DNA of 64,000 bases from Pseudomonas sp. P7548 (GTDB lineage Bacteria > Pseudomonadota > Gammaproteobacteria > Pseudomonadales > Pseudomonadaceae), in contig NZ_JACARO010000065.1 in assembly GCF_013386585.1 (NCBI RefSeq), positions 1-64,000 of the forward strand, in the 5' to 3' direction. The notes beneath the pieces were generated by a model that saw only the letters and a program-made list of their open reading frames with translations, did not search any database and was not told where the DNA came from. This document shows positions 52,265 to 61,362 of the stretch, one piece after another. The stretch's first letter is position 1, and each line of letters begins with the position of its first letter. A program made the position numbers and the translations under genes.

Positions 52265-52705
52265 ATGGCGTTTCACCTGCGAGCAGCGACGGATGAGGAT
52301 CGTGTGTTTGCGCGAAAGCTCACCCGCGAAGCCATGAGCCGCTACTACCTTCAATATGGGTTGTTGTGGTCTGACGATGGTTTCGACGTCGCCTGGGCGG
52401 GGCGCGAGAACTGGCTGATTTGCAACGATGACACGGTGATGGGGTTTATCAGCCTGAGCCGTGACAGCCGGGCGCTGTATATCCGCGAGCTGCACATGCT
52501 GGAGAGCTGTCGCAAACACGGCGCGGGCAGTTGGGTGCTCGAACAGATGGCGCTCAAGGCCCAGGCGCAGGGGCTTTTGCGCTTGACGGTGTTCAAGACC
52601 AATCCGGCGAGAAGGTTGTATCAGCGGCTCGGCTTGAGCATCGTTGGCGAGGAGGATTGCTTCTGGCGCATGGAGCGCGAATGTCCTCGTGTTCTGGAGG
52701 CGTAG
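52265..52705 (+). CDS. GNAT-family N-acetyltransferase
   Basis: The 146-residue protein has the GNAT acetyl-CoA-binding core: LYIRELHMLESCRKHGAGSWVLEQM (motif A, RKHGAG loop) and LRLTVFKTNPARRLYQRLGL (motif B). Substrate unknown. It starts at ATG 52265, two bases after the hydrolase stop. Confidence 0.88.
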   Translation: MAFHLRAATDEDRVFARKLTREAMSRYYLQYGLLWSDDGFDVAWAGRENWLICNDDTVMGFISLSRDSRALYIRELHMLESCRKHGAGSWVLEQMALKAQAQGLLRLTVFKTNPARRLYQRLGLSIVGEEDCFWRMERECPRVLEA

Positions 52706-52812
52706 CGCACTGGCGCCAGAGTAAAGCTGACCTTTTGCTCAGTATAAGAGGCCGGCTGCGAGTCGGCGCTGGCCGATATCGCACGCAAACTCTATATATA
52801 TGACGCTTGCAG

Positions 52813-52836
52813 CTAGGTCTGTACCTAGGTTTTTTG
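52813..52836 (+). terminator. Terminator-like hairpin upstream of gacA
   Basis: CTAGGT-CTGT-ACCTAG (52813-52828) is followed by GTTTTTTG. The 6-bp stem is short. It may end the hydrolase/GNAT transcript or be part of the gacA leader. Confidence 0.45.
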
Positions 52837-52881
52837 CTAAGGTGTTCAGCAACCTATAAGACCATATCGCGAGGTGTCTGC

Positions 52882-53523
52882 TTGATTAGGGTGCTAGTAG
52901 TCGATGACCATGATCTCGTTCGTACAGGCATTACACGAATGCTGGCTGACATCGATGGCCTGCAAGTAGTCGGCCAGGCCGAGTCGGGGGAGGAGTCCCT
53001 GATCAAGGCCCGGGAGTTGAAACCCGATGTGGTTTTGATGGACGTCAAGATGCCTGGGATCGGCGGTCTTGGTGCCACTACCAAATTGTTGCGCAGCCAT
53101 CCGGACATCAAAGTCGTGGTGGTGACTGTGTGCGAGGAAGACCCGTGTCCTACACGCCTTCTACAGGCGGGCGCGGCGGGTTACCTGACCAAGGGCGCAG
53201 GTCTGGCGGAGATGGTGCAAGCCATTCGCCTGGTATTTGCCGGCCAACGCTACATCAGCCCACAGATTGCCCAGCAATTGGCCATTAAGTCGTTCCAGCC
53301 CACCAGTGACTCGCCGTTTGATGCGCTGTCGGAACGGGAAATCCAGATCGCCCTGATGATCGTCGGTTGCCAGAAGGTGCAGACGATCTCCGACAAGCTG
53401 TGCCTGTCGCCCAAGACCGTGAACACCTACCGCTATCGTATTTTCGAGAAGCTCGCCATCAGCAGTGATGTTGAATTGACCCTGCTCGCGGTACGCCACG
53501 GCATGGTGGACGCCAGCGCCTGA
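52882..53523 (+). CDS. gacA: Response regulator GacA (UvrY)
   Basis: The 213-residue regulator has the full GacA sequence pattern: IRVLVVDDHDLVRTGITRML, phospho-acceptor Asp54 in VVLMDVKMPGI, and the C-terminal LuxR HTH (ALSEREIQIALMIVGCQKVQ; SPKTVNTYRYRIFEKLAIS). The start is TTG 52882, as in other pseudomonads, behind GCGAGG. GacA drives the Rsm small RNAs and secondary metabolism. The gene precedes uvrC, the conserved Pseudomonas order, with one base between. Confidence 0.97.
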   Translation: MIRVLVVDDHDLVRTGITRMLADIDGLQVVGQAESGEESLIKARELKPDVVLMDVKMPGIGGLGATTKLLRSHPDIKVVVVTVCEEDPCPTRLLQAGAAGYLTKGAGLAEMVQAIRLVFAGQRYISPQIAQQLAIKSFQPTSDSPFDALSEREIQIALMIVGCQKVQTISDKLCLSPKTVNTYRYRIFEKLAISSDVELTLLAVRHGMVDASA

Positions 53524-53524
53524 C

Positions 53525-55348
53525 ATGACCACACCGTTTGATCCGAGTGCCTTCCTCTCAACCTGCAGTGGCCGCCCTGGCGTGTACCGCATGTTCGACA
53601 GCGAGGCACGCCTGCTTTATGTCGGTAAAGCCAAGAACCTGAAGAACCGCCTGGCGAGCTATTTTCGCAAGACCGGTCTTGCGCCCAAGACCGCCGCCTT
53701 GGTGGCGCGTATCGCCCAGGTCGAGACCACCATCACCGCCAATGAAACCGAGGCGCTGCTGCTTGAGCAGACGCTGATCAAAGAATGGCGGCCGCCCTAT
53801 AACATCCTGCTGCGCGACGACAAATCCTACCCTTACGTGTATTTGTCCGACGGCAACTTCCCGCGCTTGAGCATTCACCGGGGCGCGAAGAAGCTAAAGG
53901 GCAAGTATTTCGGCCCGTATCCCAGCGCCGGAGCGATCCGTGAAAGCCTGAGCCTGCTGCAAAAGACTTTTTTTGTGCGCCAGTGCGAAGACAGCTTTTA
54001 CAAGAACCGCACCCGGCCTTGCCTGCAATACCAGATCAAACGCTGCAAGGCACCGTGCGTGGGCTTGGTTGAACCGGCGGAGTACGCCGAGGATGTGCGC
54101 CATTCGGTGATGTTCCTCGAAGGTCGCAGCAATGCGCTCACCGATGAACTGTCGGGCGCCATGGAACAGGCGGCCAGTACCCTGGATTTCGAGCGGGCAG
54201 CAGAACTGCGCGACCAGATCTCCTTGCTGCGTCGCGTCCAGGACCAGCAGAGCATGGAAGGCGGCACCGGCGACGTCGACGTGATCGCGGCCTTCGTCAA
54301 CCCGGGCGGTGCCTGTGTGCACCTGATCAGCGTGCGCGGCGGGCGAGTGTTGGGCAGCAAGAATTTCTTCCCGCAGACCGGGATCGACGAGGACGTGGCC
54401 GAAGTCATGGCTGCGTTTCTCGGCCAGTACTACGTCAGCAGCCCCGAGCGCGACCTGCCGTCGGAGCTGATCGTCAACGTGGTGCATGAAGACTTCCCCA
54501 CCTTGATCGAGGCGATCCACGAACTGCGGGGCCGCGAGCTGGACATCAGCCACCGCGTGCGCGGCACCCGGGCCCGCTGGCAGCAGTTGGCGGTGACCAA
54601 CGCCGAGCAGGCCCTGGGCGCGAGGCTGGCCAACCGACAGCACGTCGCTGCGCGCTTCGATGCGCTGGCCGAAGTGCTCAACCTGGACGAGCCACCTCAG
54701 CGCCTGGAGTGCTACGACATCAGCCACTCTAGCGGCGAGGCCACGGTGGCCTCCTGCGTGGTGTTCGGGCCGGAAGGGCCGATCAAGGCCGACTACCGGC
54801 GCTATAACATTGAAGGTGTGACGGCGGGCGATGACTACGCCGCCATGCACCAGGCGCTGACGCGACGCTTCAGCAAGCTAAAGGACGGGGAGGGCAAGCT
54901 CCCCGACATCCTGCTGGTGGACGGCGGCAAGGGCCAGTTGTCCATGGCCCGTGATGTGCTCAACGAGCTGGCCGTGCCCGACCTGATCCTGCTCGGCGTG
55001 GCCAAGGGCGCCACGCGCAAGGCCGGTTTCGAGACGTTGTACTTGAATGATGCCGCCCATGAGTTCACTTTGAAGGGCGACTCACCGGCGCTGCACTTGA
55101 TCCAGCAGATCCGCGACGAAGCCCACCGCTTCGCCATTACCGGCCACCGCGCCCGCCGTGGTAAAACCCGACGAACCTCAACCCTGGAAGGGGTGGCAGG
55201 GGTAGGGCCGACGCGGCGGCGTGACTTGCTTAAACATTTTGGTGGCTTGCAAGAGCTATCCCGTGCCAGCATTGACGAAATAGCCAAAGCACCCGGTATC
55301 AGTAAAAAGCTCGCTGAGTTGATTTATGCCAATCTGCACAGCGAATAG
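53525..55348 (+). CDS. uvrC: Excinuclease ABC subunit UvrC
   Basis: The 607-residue protein has an N-terminal GIY-YIG nuclease (GRPGVYRMFDSEARLLYVGK), a UVR region (DFERAAELRDQISLLRRVQD), an RNase-H-like nuclease domain (ECYDISHSSGEATVASCVVF; LLVDGGKGQLSMA) and C-terminal helix-hairpin-helix motifs (VAGVGPTRRRDLLKHFGG). It makes both incisions in nucleotide excision repair with UvrA and UvrB. It starts one base after the gacA stop. Confidence 0.97.
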   Translation: MTTPFDPSAFLSTCSGRPGVYRMFDSEARLLYVGKAKNLKNRLASYFRKTGLAPKTAALVARIAQVETTITANETEALLLEQTLIKEWRPPYNILLRDDKSYPYVYLSDGNFPRLSIHRGAKKLKGKYFGPYPSAGAIRESLSLLQKTFFVRQCEDSFYKNRTRPCLQYQIKRCKAPCVGLVEPAEYAEDVRHSVMFLEGRSNALTDELSGAMEQAASTLDFERAAELRDQISLLRRVQDQQSMEGGTGDVDVIAAFVNPGGACVHLISVRGGRVLGSKNFFPQTGIDEDVAEVMAAFLGQYYVSSPERDLPSELIVNVVHEDFPTLIEAIHELRGRELDISHRVRGTRARWQQLAVTNAEQALGARLANRQHVAARFDALAEVLNLDEPPQRLECYDISHSSGEATVASCVVFGPEGPIKADYRRYNIEGVTAGDDYAAMHQALTRRFSKLKDGEGKLPDILLVDGGKGQLSMARDVLNELAVPDLILLGVAKGATRKAGFETLYLNDAAHEFTLKGDSPALHLIQQIRDEAHRFAITGHRARRGKTRRTSTLEGVAGVGPTRRRDLLKHFGGLQELSRASIDEIAKAPGISKKLAELIYANLHSE

Positions 55349-55380
55349 AATGCCTTCCCACCTCGTAGCCAGTTGTGCCG

Positions 55381-55941
55381 ATGAATATCCCTAATCTGAT
55401 CACCGTTCTACGCGTCCTGCTTATTCCGATTTTCATTTTGCTGTTCTATTTGCCTTACGAATGGAGCTATGCCGCCTCCAGCTCGGTCTTCGCATTTGCC
55501 GCCGCGACCGATTGGCTCGACGGCTACCTGGCCCGCCGCCTGGAGCAGAGCACGCCCTTCGGCGCGTTCCTGGATCCGGTGGCCGACAAGCTCATGGTCG
55601 CTGTCGCCCTGGTGTTGCTGGTGCAGGAACACGGCAACCTGTGGCTGACCCTGCCCGCCGCCGTGATCATCGGCCGCGAGATCGTCGTCTCGGCCCTGCG
55701 CGAATGGATGGCCGAAATCGGCGCCCGTGCCCATGTGGCCGTGTCCAACCTGGGCAAATGGAAAACCGCTGCGCAGATGCTGGCCTTGGTGATCCTGCTG
55801 GCCAACCCGTCAGACTTCTCCTTCTGGGTCCTGATCGGCTACGCACTGCTGCTGATCGCGGCCGGCCTGACATTGTGGTCCATGCTCCAATATCTGCGCG
55901 CTGCCTGGCCTCACCTGCGCACCACCGTTGAAAAGAAATAA
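55381..55941 (+). CDS. pgsA: CDP-diacylglycerol-glycerol-3-phosphate 3-phosphatidyltransferase
   Basis: The 186-residue integral membrane enzyme has the CDP-alcohol phosphatidyltransferase motif (DWLDGYLARRLEQ...GAFLDPVADKL: D-G-x2-A-R-x8-G-x3-D-x3-D). It makes phosphatidylglycerophosphate for phosphatidylglycerol and cardiolipin. ATG 55381 is used; a GTG six bases earlier is less likely. It lies 32 bp after uvrC in the same cluster and before tRNA-Gly. Confidence 0.96.
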   Translation: MNIPNLITVLRVLLIPIFILLFYLPYEWSYAASSSVFAFAAATDWLDGYLARRLEQSTPFGAFLDPVADKLMVAVALVLLVQEHGNLWLTLPAAVIIGREIVVSALREWMAEIGARAHVAVSNLGKWKTAAQMLALVILLANPSDFSFWVLIGYALLLIAAGLTLWSMLQYLRAAWPHLRTTVEKK

Positions 55942-55961
55942 AACTTTTTTGAATCAAGCGG

Positions 55962-55989
55962 TTGACGAGTTCTGATATTTCTATAGAAT
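55962..55989 (+). promoter_or_regulatory. Promoter of tRNA-Gly
   Basis: TTGACG (55962-55967) and TAGAAT (55984-55989) are 16 bp apart, followed by a GC-rich discriminator GCGCATC, as for stable RNA promoters; the tRNA starts 12 bp downstream. Confidence 0.7.
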
Positions 55990-56001
55990 GCGCATCACCA
56001 A

Positions 56002-56077
<76 letters not shown>

Positions 56078-56090
56078 AGCATTAAGAAAA

Positions 56091-56118
56091 AAGCCACTCT
56101 AACGAGTGGCTTTTTTTT
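56091..56118 (+). terminator. Rho-independent terminator after tRNA-Gly
   Basis: AAGCCACTC-TAAC-GAGTGGCTT (56091-56112) followed by a T-run to 56118. Perfect 9-bp stem, 13 bp after the CCA end. Confidence 0.9.
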
Positions 56119-56137
56119 GCCTGCGATTTATGGAATA

Positions 56138-56158
56138 GACGCGTCGGCGTCTTTTTTT
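56138..56158 (+). terminator. Second terminator hairpin
   Basis: GACGC-GTCG-GCGTC (56138-56151) followed by TTTTTTT. A back-up to the terminator at 56091. Confidence 0.65.
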
Positions 56159-56312
56159 GTTTCTGCAAAAACCATTGAGACTCAGGGTAGTCCAGTACGA
56201 ACAAGTACAGGATTAAGTACAACATTACGGGCTCGTTCGAGTTCGTATTTTGCTGGCTCCCCTCGGGTCTCCAGACGAGCATCAGGTGCTGACTCTCTCA
56301 CAGGAGCTCACC

Positions 56313-57783
56313 ATGCCACTCTCGGAATTCACCATTCGGCATGCCCGAATCACCGGTAAAAACTATACCCTCGGCGACTTTGACGGCCTATCCCTTTGGG
56401 TCACCAAGGCGGGCAGTAAGCTGTGGCTGTTTCGCTATTACTGGGAAGGGCGTCAGCAGCGCATGTCCCTCGGTACCTAACCCTGAAGTCAGCCTCAAGC
56501 AAGCACGCTCTCGGCGCGATGACGCACGGCGGTTACTGGCGGACAACATCAACCCCTGTGAACACCGCAAGCAGCAGCGGCATGCGGCTGAAGTTGCTGA
56601 AAAGCATACCTTTGAAGCGGTGTACAACGAGTGGGTCAACTTCCGCCGGTTGAGCCTGAAGGAAGGGCGACAAAGCACGCTTTCGCAAATCCTCAGGGTC
56701 TTTAAAAAAGACATCCTGCCCACCTTGGGCGAGCGCCCCATCAAGGGCATTACTCGTCACGACCTGATGGGCGTCCTCAGTGTCATCGAACAGCGCAACG
56801 CCCTCACAATGGCCGAGAAATGTCGCACCTGGTTCAACCAGCTATTTCGTTATGCTTTGGTAAAAGTCGAAGGGCTCGAAGTGAACCCGGCTTCGGACCT
56901 GGATGTAGTGGCGCTACCCAAACCACCGGTGATGAACAACCCATTTTTGCGGATGGAGCAACTGCCGGAACTGCTGTCGAGGATTCGCAATTACGGTGGC
57001 CAGCTACAGACAAAATTAGGGCTGCGTTTGCTGCTGTTGACCGGCGTGCGAACAGGCGAGTTACGTTATGCCACGCCTGATCAGTTCGACCTGGAAAAGC
57101 AGCTGTGGGTGATTCCACCGGAGGTCGTTAAACAGCTCCAGGCGCAGATGCGCAAGCCGGGTAGGGCTGGTGGTCAGGTGCCTCCGTACATCGTCCCGCT
57201 TTCGGTGCAGGCACTGGAAATCGTGCGCTATATGCTTGATCAGGTCTTACCTGCACAACGTTTTCTTTTCTCCCATCGCAGCAACCTGCAGCTACGCATC
57301 AGCGAAAACACCTTAAACAATGCCCTGCATCGAATGGGTTTGGCTGATCAGTTAACAGGTCATGGTATGCGCGCCACAATTTCTACTGCGCTGCACGAGA
57401 TCGGGTACCCCAAGAATTGGATTGACGCGCAGCTTTCTCATGCTGATCCGGATCAGGTGAGTGCGACCTATAACCATGCCCGATATGTGGAACAGCGGCG
57501 GACCATGATGCAGGACTGGGCCAATCGGTTAGACCTTTGGGCTCAGGGAAAGCATGACGCGGCGAGTTCGCCGCTGACGATTCGGTTGGAGGGGGCGGTG
57601 TCAGTCGCTGGAGCGGTGGCAGCGGCTACTGCCTCGTTGATATATGAGGTGGAGTCTAAGCGGAAAGGGGCTGAGCATGTGGATCAAGGTTTCGTTGCGA
57701 CCACAGTGACGCCCGAGAGGAGCCTGGTGGAGATGCCCGTTTCTGCAATACAACGGCAGCGCCTTGCAATGCTGGCGGCATAG
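56313..57783 (+). pseudogene. Frameshifted tyrosine recombinase (phage-type integrase)
   Basis: ATG 56313, behind AGGAGCTC, opens an integrase N-terminus (FTIRHARITGKNYTLGDFDG, MSLGT), which is lost at about 56479 through one extra A in ACCTAACCCTGAA; removing it restores GTYPEVSLKQARSRRDDARR into the rest of the protein. The remainder keeps the catalytic residues: Arg in LTGVRTGELRY, the HGMRATIST box, and the C-terminal HADPDQVSATYNHARYVEQR with the nucleophilic Tyr candidate. Length fits DUF4102 integrases plus a tail. It lies directly downstream of tRNA-Gly, its expected target. Inactive unless ribosomes shift frame. Confidence 0.85.
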
Positions 57784-57798
57784 GAAGCACCTACCAAT

Positions 57799-58026
57799 TT
57801 GACAGTGCCAGAGTTTGCGCGATTGGCGGGCGTGTCGAGGGAGCAGGTGAGTCGGGATATCAAGGAAGGGCGGTTATTGGCTATTAGTTTGGGGAATCGA
57901 GGATTGCGGCTACCGGATTGGCAGCTCGACGCGCCTGGGTTAGTGCAAACGCAGAGGGTTCTGATGGCAGTGGAGGCGCCCTGGGATGCCTACTGGGTTA
58001 TCTCGAAGCGACTTGCCTTTGCCTGA
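57799..58026 (+). CDS. Short HTH protein, integrase-associated, probably truncated
   Basis: The 75-residue ORF (TTG 57799, GGAAG upstream) starts with an HTH pattern (EFARLAGVSREQVSRDIKEGR) and then NRGLRLPDWQLDAPG, as in small regulators of the MerR-excisionase/Xre type found by integrases. It ends early, after WDAYWVISKRLAFA, and looks shortened. Function not established. Confidence 0.5.
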   Translation: MTVPEFARLAGVSREQVSRDIKEGRLLAISLGNRGLRLPDWQLDAPGLVQTQRVLMAVEAPWDAYWVISKRLAFA

Positions 58027-58243
58027 CAGCATGTTTGGCTGTTCACCCAACTTTTTTGGGGGGAGGGCAGCGGTTTCGAGCCTTACGCATTTCTATCACA
58101 GCACCAGTAAACTGGATTAGAGAACAGTGATAACGGCACTGCCTGAATGGGCTGCTATCGGCCAGAAGCTGTCATTCACGCGAGGCCGCTATAGACCTAA
58201 AGCTGCCTTGAGTGAGAATTAACTAACGGCTAGATCCGGCCAC

Positions 58244-58972
58244 TCACGATGGTTCGACATCTTTTATAAGGTCGCTTGTTACAAACCCCACTGCGCAATG
58301 ATCGCAGTAAAAACCATCGACTAGCTGCTCGAGCGGTGATGCATTCAGGAGAGCGGGCTTACATTCATAAACTGCCAGCTGATCCAAGCGTTGGTAGCCG
58401 ACTTTTTCTTCCCCATCGAAGCGTTTTTTCGGGCTTGCTGCTCCAATCAACATTGCTTTCGATCTGACGTGTTGGAGGGACCCACAACGTGGGCAGGGTT
58501 CGATGCATCCGGAAACAGATACGATGTAGTCGGCCACTCTTTGGCAGAGGGTAGCGTGCGATGAGCGGATTACCAGGGTTAGAGGCTTGAGCGAGAGCGG
58601 ATCAATGTCGATGCGTTCTCCTGATGTGCCGCGAAGCGACAATGTCAGCTCCGTCCATTGGCGACGATCCGACCGCGTGCAATCACCCTCAGAGTCAACA
58701 TTGCATCCGATTCCCCATAGATGTTCAGCAATGCTATAGAAGTCCGGTAAAAGTCCTTCTGGCGTGATTTGAACGGAATAGCAAGTAGACATGGTTTGTA
58801 AGCTGCGCCTGCGTGTTCGAAGCAGAAAAGGTAACTTGGAGCCTGAGGCTTGAGCAATCAGAGTCGCGGCTCCAAGACCGTCTGTATACAGGACATCCAT
58901 TGGTGTCTGCGATTGCCCCAGTGACTTCTGGCCGATATCTGGGCTCGTGCTGTATTCGCTACTGAGAGCCAT
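58244..58972 (-). CDS. Unknown zinc-ribbon protein in the mobile remnant
   Basis: The 242-residue protein, not recognised, has two Cys pairs spaced as a zinc ribbon: CPRCGS (about residue 160) and YCDHCA (about 225). The middle is mostly beta (TLVIRSSHATLCQRVADYIV). A shorter start at ATG 58792 (MSTCYSVQITPEGLL) is possible. It is lower in GC than flanking genes. Its gene is 13 bp downstream of the small ORF 58986-59342, so both may be one operon; an immunity-protein role is possible but not shown. Confidence 0.55.
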   Translation of the reverse strand: MALSSEYSTSPDIGQKSLGQSQTPMDVLYTDGLGAATLIAQASGSKLPFLLRTRRRSLQTMSTCYSVQITPEGLLPDFYSIAEHLWGIGCNVDSEGDCTRSDRRQWTELTLSLRGTSGERIDIDPLSLKPLTLVIRSSHATLCQRVADYIVSVSGCIEPCPRCGSLQHVRSKAMLIGAASPKKRFDGEEKVGYQRLDQLAVYECKPALLNASPLEQLVDGFYCDHCAVGFVTSDLIKDVEPS

Positions 58973-58985
58973 CGCGTCTTTCTGG

Positions 58986-59342
58986 CTACCACACCAGGAT
59001 GGGAAATATATCGCGCCGGGTATTTACGACATAAGACTCCAATCCGTTTTTCTCAGGAAAGATTTTCAAGATTATTTTCGCACTGAAGGTGATGGTCAAC
59101 ACCCCAAAACTATCAATTGAAAAAGCTTCCACATCGAGGTTTAAAAACTCAAAAATCAAAGGGCTTGTAGTAGCGTCTTCACCATGTCCCCTCTTGCATA
59201 CCCTATTGATATCACTGACGAATGGGCACTGAATTAACACGCTAGCGATATCACCAAAAAGCAGGACCTGTGAACCGATCCCGACAGTCACACCCGTTAG
59301 CGTGGAAGGAACCATTTCGGCCAAATCCGAATCACTTATCAC
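58986..59342 (-). CDS. Unknown 118-residue protein in the mobile remnant
   Basis: A small beta-rich protein (TLTGVTVGIGSQVLLFGDIASVLIQC, VEAFSIDSFGVLTITFSAKI) with no membrane helix. The pattern recalls small immunity-type or DUF6188-like proteins, but I could not confirm a family. It shares an operon with the zinc-ribbon gene. Base content is AT-richer than the core genome, consistent with transfer. Confidence 0.45.
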   Translation of the reverse strand: MISDSDLAEMVPSTLTGVTVGIGSQVLLFGDIASVLIQCPFVSDINRVCKRGHGEDATTSPLIFEFLNLDVEAFSIDSFGVLTITFSAKIILKIFPEKNGLESYVVNTRRDIFPILVW

Positions 59343-59628
59343 CCTGCCGTCCTCTGGTCACACCGGTGGATATTGAAGAGTCGTAGGCCTGAATCGAGTC
59401 TCCTTTTGTAGGCAGATCATATATTTATTTTCTATAGCTTCCACTCATCTGACCTCCCGATTCTTGCAGAGGAGACTCGGAGGGGGGAAGAGGCCGCTTT
59501 TGGCCGATTGCTGCTTTTCACCGCCCACCGCAATCGACCCATAACGGCCTTTCGCTTTTGACAATTGACAGCTTATATAACCTCGCGAAATCCGTTCGCA
59601 AATTCGTTGTAGTATCCGGGATACTTTT

Positions 59629-59925
59629 ATGCAGACTGCTCAAACCAGGCTACTCGCGCTTGCACTAATAGAGATCAGGACGTTGCTTGCTGATTATCTG
59701 GGCAGTGATGTAGATGCTCCAATGAGCGTCCGTGTCGCGGCCCATTTGGCCTATGCGCTCCACAATGAGGCGGAAGCTGCATACGGCAACGCTGATTTTC
59801 AACTCGAATGTGCGACCCAGAAAATATGCGCAATTGATCAGGTTCTTGGTGTTTCGGATGGAGCCGAATTGTTGAGTAGATTTGACGTCGAAGACCAAAT
59901 CAATCCGGGTGCATCATCAACCTAG
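59629..59925 (+). CDS. Unknown 98-residue protein
   Basis: An ATG 59629 opens a helical, acidic protein (LALALIEIRTLLADYLGSDVD, LAYALHNEAEAAYGNADF, KICAIDQVLGVSDGAELL). I do not recognise it. It is isolated by 286 bp upstream and about 210 bp downstream, with no clear ribosome site. Amino-acid content looks like a real protein, but support is modest. Confidence 0.4.
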   Translation: MQTAQTRLLALALIEIRTLLADYLGSDVDAPMSVRVAAHLAYALHNEAEAAYGNADFQLECATQKICAIDQVLGVSDGAELLSRFDVEDQINPGASST

Positions 59926-60138
59926 ATGACCGCTTCTGGCCGAGAGCTGCCGCTCGTAACCCACTGTTAACGACCCCAGGCTGACGGTAGTAGCAGGCAG
60001 CAAAAATCAAACGCTGGAAAGGCCAACGACCATCCCCTGAGGCGTATACCGACTGCTTCCGTCAACAGTCTGGTGCTGCGATCTCAGACACCCAGGGGCC
60101 TAGCCTGCTTGGCCAAAATTGGAAAATAGAGAGCCAGC

Positions 60139-61014
60139 TCAGAGTTTCGCCAGCAACTTGCTCAGTTCATCTCTCGCCGCCTCACCCGAATGCGCACGTT
60201 CAAGCAACCCACGGGTCATGGATTTGTACATGGCCACTGCTTCGGGGGAGGAAGTCACCGTGGCAATGCCGGTATGGATGTTCGGCAGTTCGCCGAGGCG
60301 ATAGGGGCTGACCGCGACGTAGCTGGTGTGGGCTTGCTCGAAGATCTGGAACGTCGCGCTGGGCAGGGTTTCGTCGATCAGGTAGATGGTGAACCGCGAG
60401 CCTTCGCTGCCGATTTTGTCGATCAGGTTTTCGATTTCGCGCCGGGCCAGGAGCGACCGTTCCATTCTTACGCTCGGTGGCAAGTCGAGGCGCCCGACCA
60501 GGCCGATGTGCAGGTAGCGTTCGATCTGGCGCAGGCTGATGATCGATTGCACTTCGAATTTCTGCTTGGAAAATATCGCTTTCCGTTCGTTGAGAATCTC
60601 CAGAATCTGCGTTTGCATCGCCTCTTGGCTGGCGGTGAAGTCCTTCGGTCGGGCTTCGTCGAGCATGGTCTTGAACAGCTCGGTGTAGGCGGGCGACGTC
60701 AGGAGGTAGGAGAAGGGATCGAAGTACGACTGGATGCTGATTGAACGCGCTTCCAGTTGGCGCATGCGTTCGAAGTAACCCAGGGCATTGTCGAAATATT
60801 CGGTGTCGGAGCCCAGCAAGCTGGTCAATGAAACCTTGAGCAACTGCGCGAGGCGCTCCAGGGTCTCGAGCTTGACGATCTTGCCCAGCTCCAGGCGATA
60901 CACCGCCGCCCGGGAGATATCGAGTTTTTCGGCCACCTGATCGGCGTTCAATTGGCGACCGATGCGGTAGGCCCGAAGGCGTTCACCGATGGCCTGGTAG
61001 TCGATTTGGTTCAC
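60139..61014 (-). CDS. XRE-family transcriptional regulator (291 residues)
   Basis: The protein has an N-terminal XRE HTH (LNADQVAEKLDISRAAVYRLELGKI, about 20-45) and a large unassigned C-terminal domain (about 70-291; RQIERYLHIGLVGRLDLPPSV, LAEREIE-like ARREIENLIDKIGS). Start GTG 61014 is behind GGAG. It is divergent from the Tsx-like porin gene; the 348-bp gap carries a pair of the shared motif (61136-61181). It is the most likely binder of the TGTATCAATAATTAGACA family. Confidence 0.85.
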   Translation of the reverse strand: MNQIDYQAIGERLRAYRIGRQLNADQVAEKLDISRAAVYRLELGKIVKLETLERLAQLLKVSLTSLLGSDTEYFDNALGYFERMRQLEARSISIQSYFDPFSYLLTSPAYTELFKTMLDEARPKDFTASQEAMQTQILEILNERKAIFSKQKFEVQSIISLRQIERYLHIGLVGRLDLPPSVRMERSLLARREIENLIDKIGSEGSRFTIYLIDETLPSATFQIFEQAHTSYVAVSPYRLGELPNIHTGIATVTSSPEAVAMYKSMTRGLLERAHSGEAARDELSKLLAKL

Positions 61015-61135
61015 TGCAACTCCGAAACACTGTGTCTGTGGGGTGAAGAGTGTTGCTCCATTCTTTCCAGAGTCGAGAACGCACACCGTTGAGGCGGCTC
61101 GATCGAGGAAATGGTTGACCTCGTTGTGACTTCGT

Positions 61136-61181
61136 TGTATCAATATTTAGACGAAAGATATTCTGTCGTCTAAAAAATACA
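61136..61181. promoter_or_regulatory. Operator-like motif pair between regulator and porin genes
   Basis: TGTATCAATATTTAGACGA at 61136-61154 matches the motif found at 62252, 63715 and 63831. A second copy on the opposite strand, at 61163-61181, shares TTTAGACGACAG but has shorter spacing. Between them TTTAGACGA (61146-61154) and TCGTCTAAA (61166-61174) make a 9-bp inverted repeat. Confidence 0.6.
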
Positions 61182-61362
61182 AAAATGGTGCGGCTATGTC
61201 CATGTATATACCACTCCGAATCCCCGTGCCGAGCTTGTCTACGGGATGACGGGCAACAATCACGTCCTCCGATATTGATCAAACGCTGTTGTATCCGGTC
61301 GCTCCCGACCAGGGCGGCGCGATCTCTTATGCCCTGAAATCTATAAAAATAAGGAACACACG

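Noticed and set aside
59385..59410. Possible attR repeat of the tRNA-Gly 3' end
   Set aside because: Only TCGAGTCTC plus TTT match the tRNA; the rest differs. Too short to be an attachment repeat.
59558..59580. Apparent TTGACA / TATATAA promoter before 59629
   Set aside because: The boxes are only about 10-12 bp apart, too close for a sigma-70 promoter.
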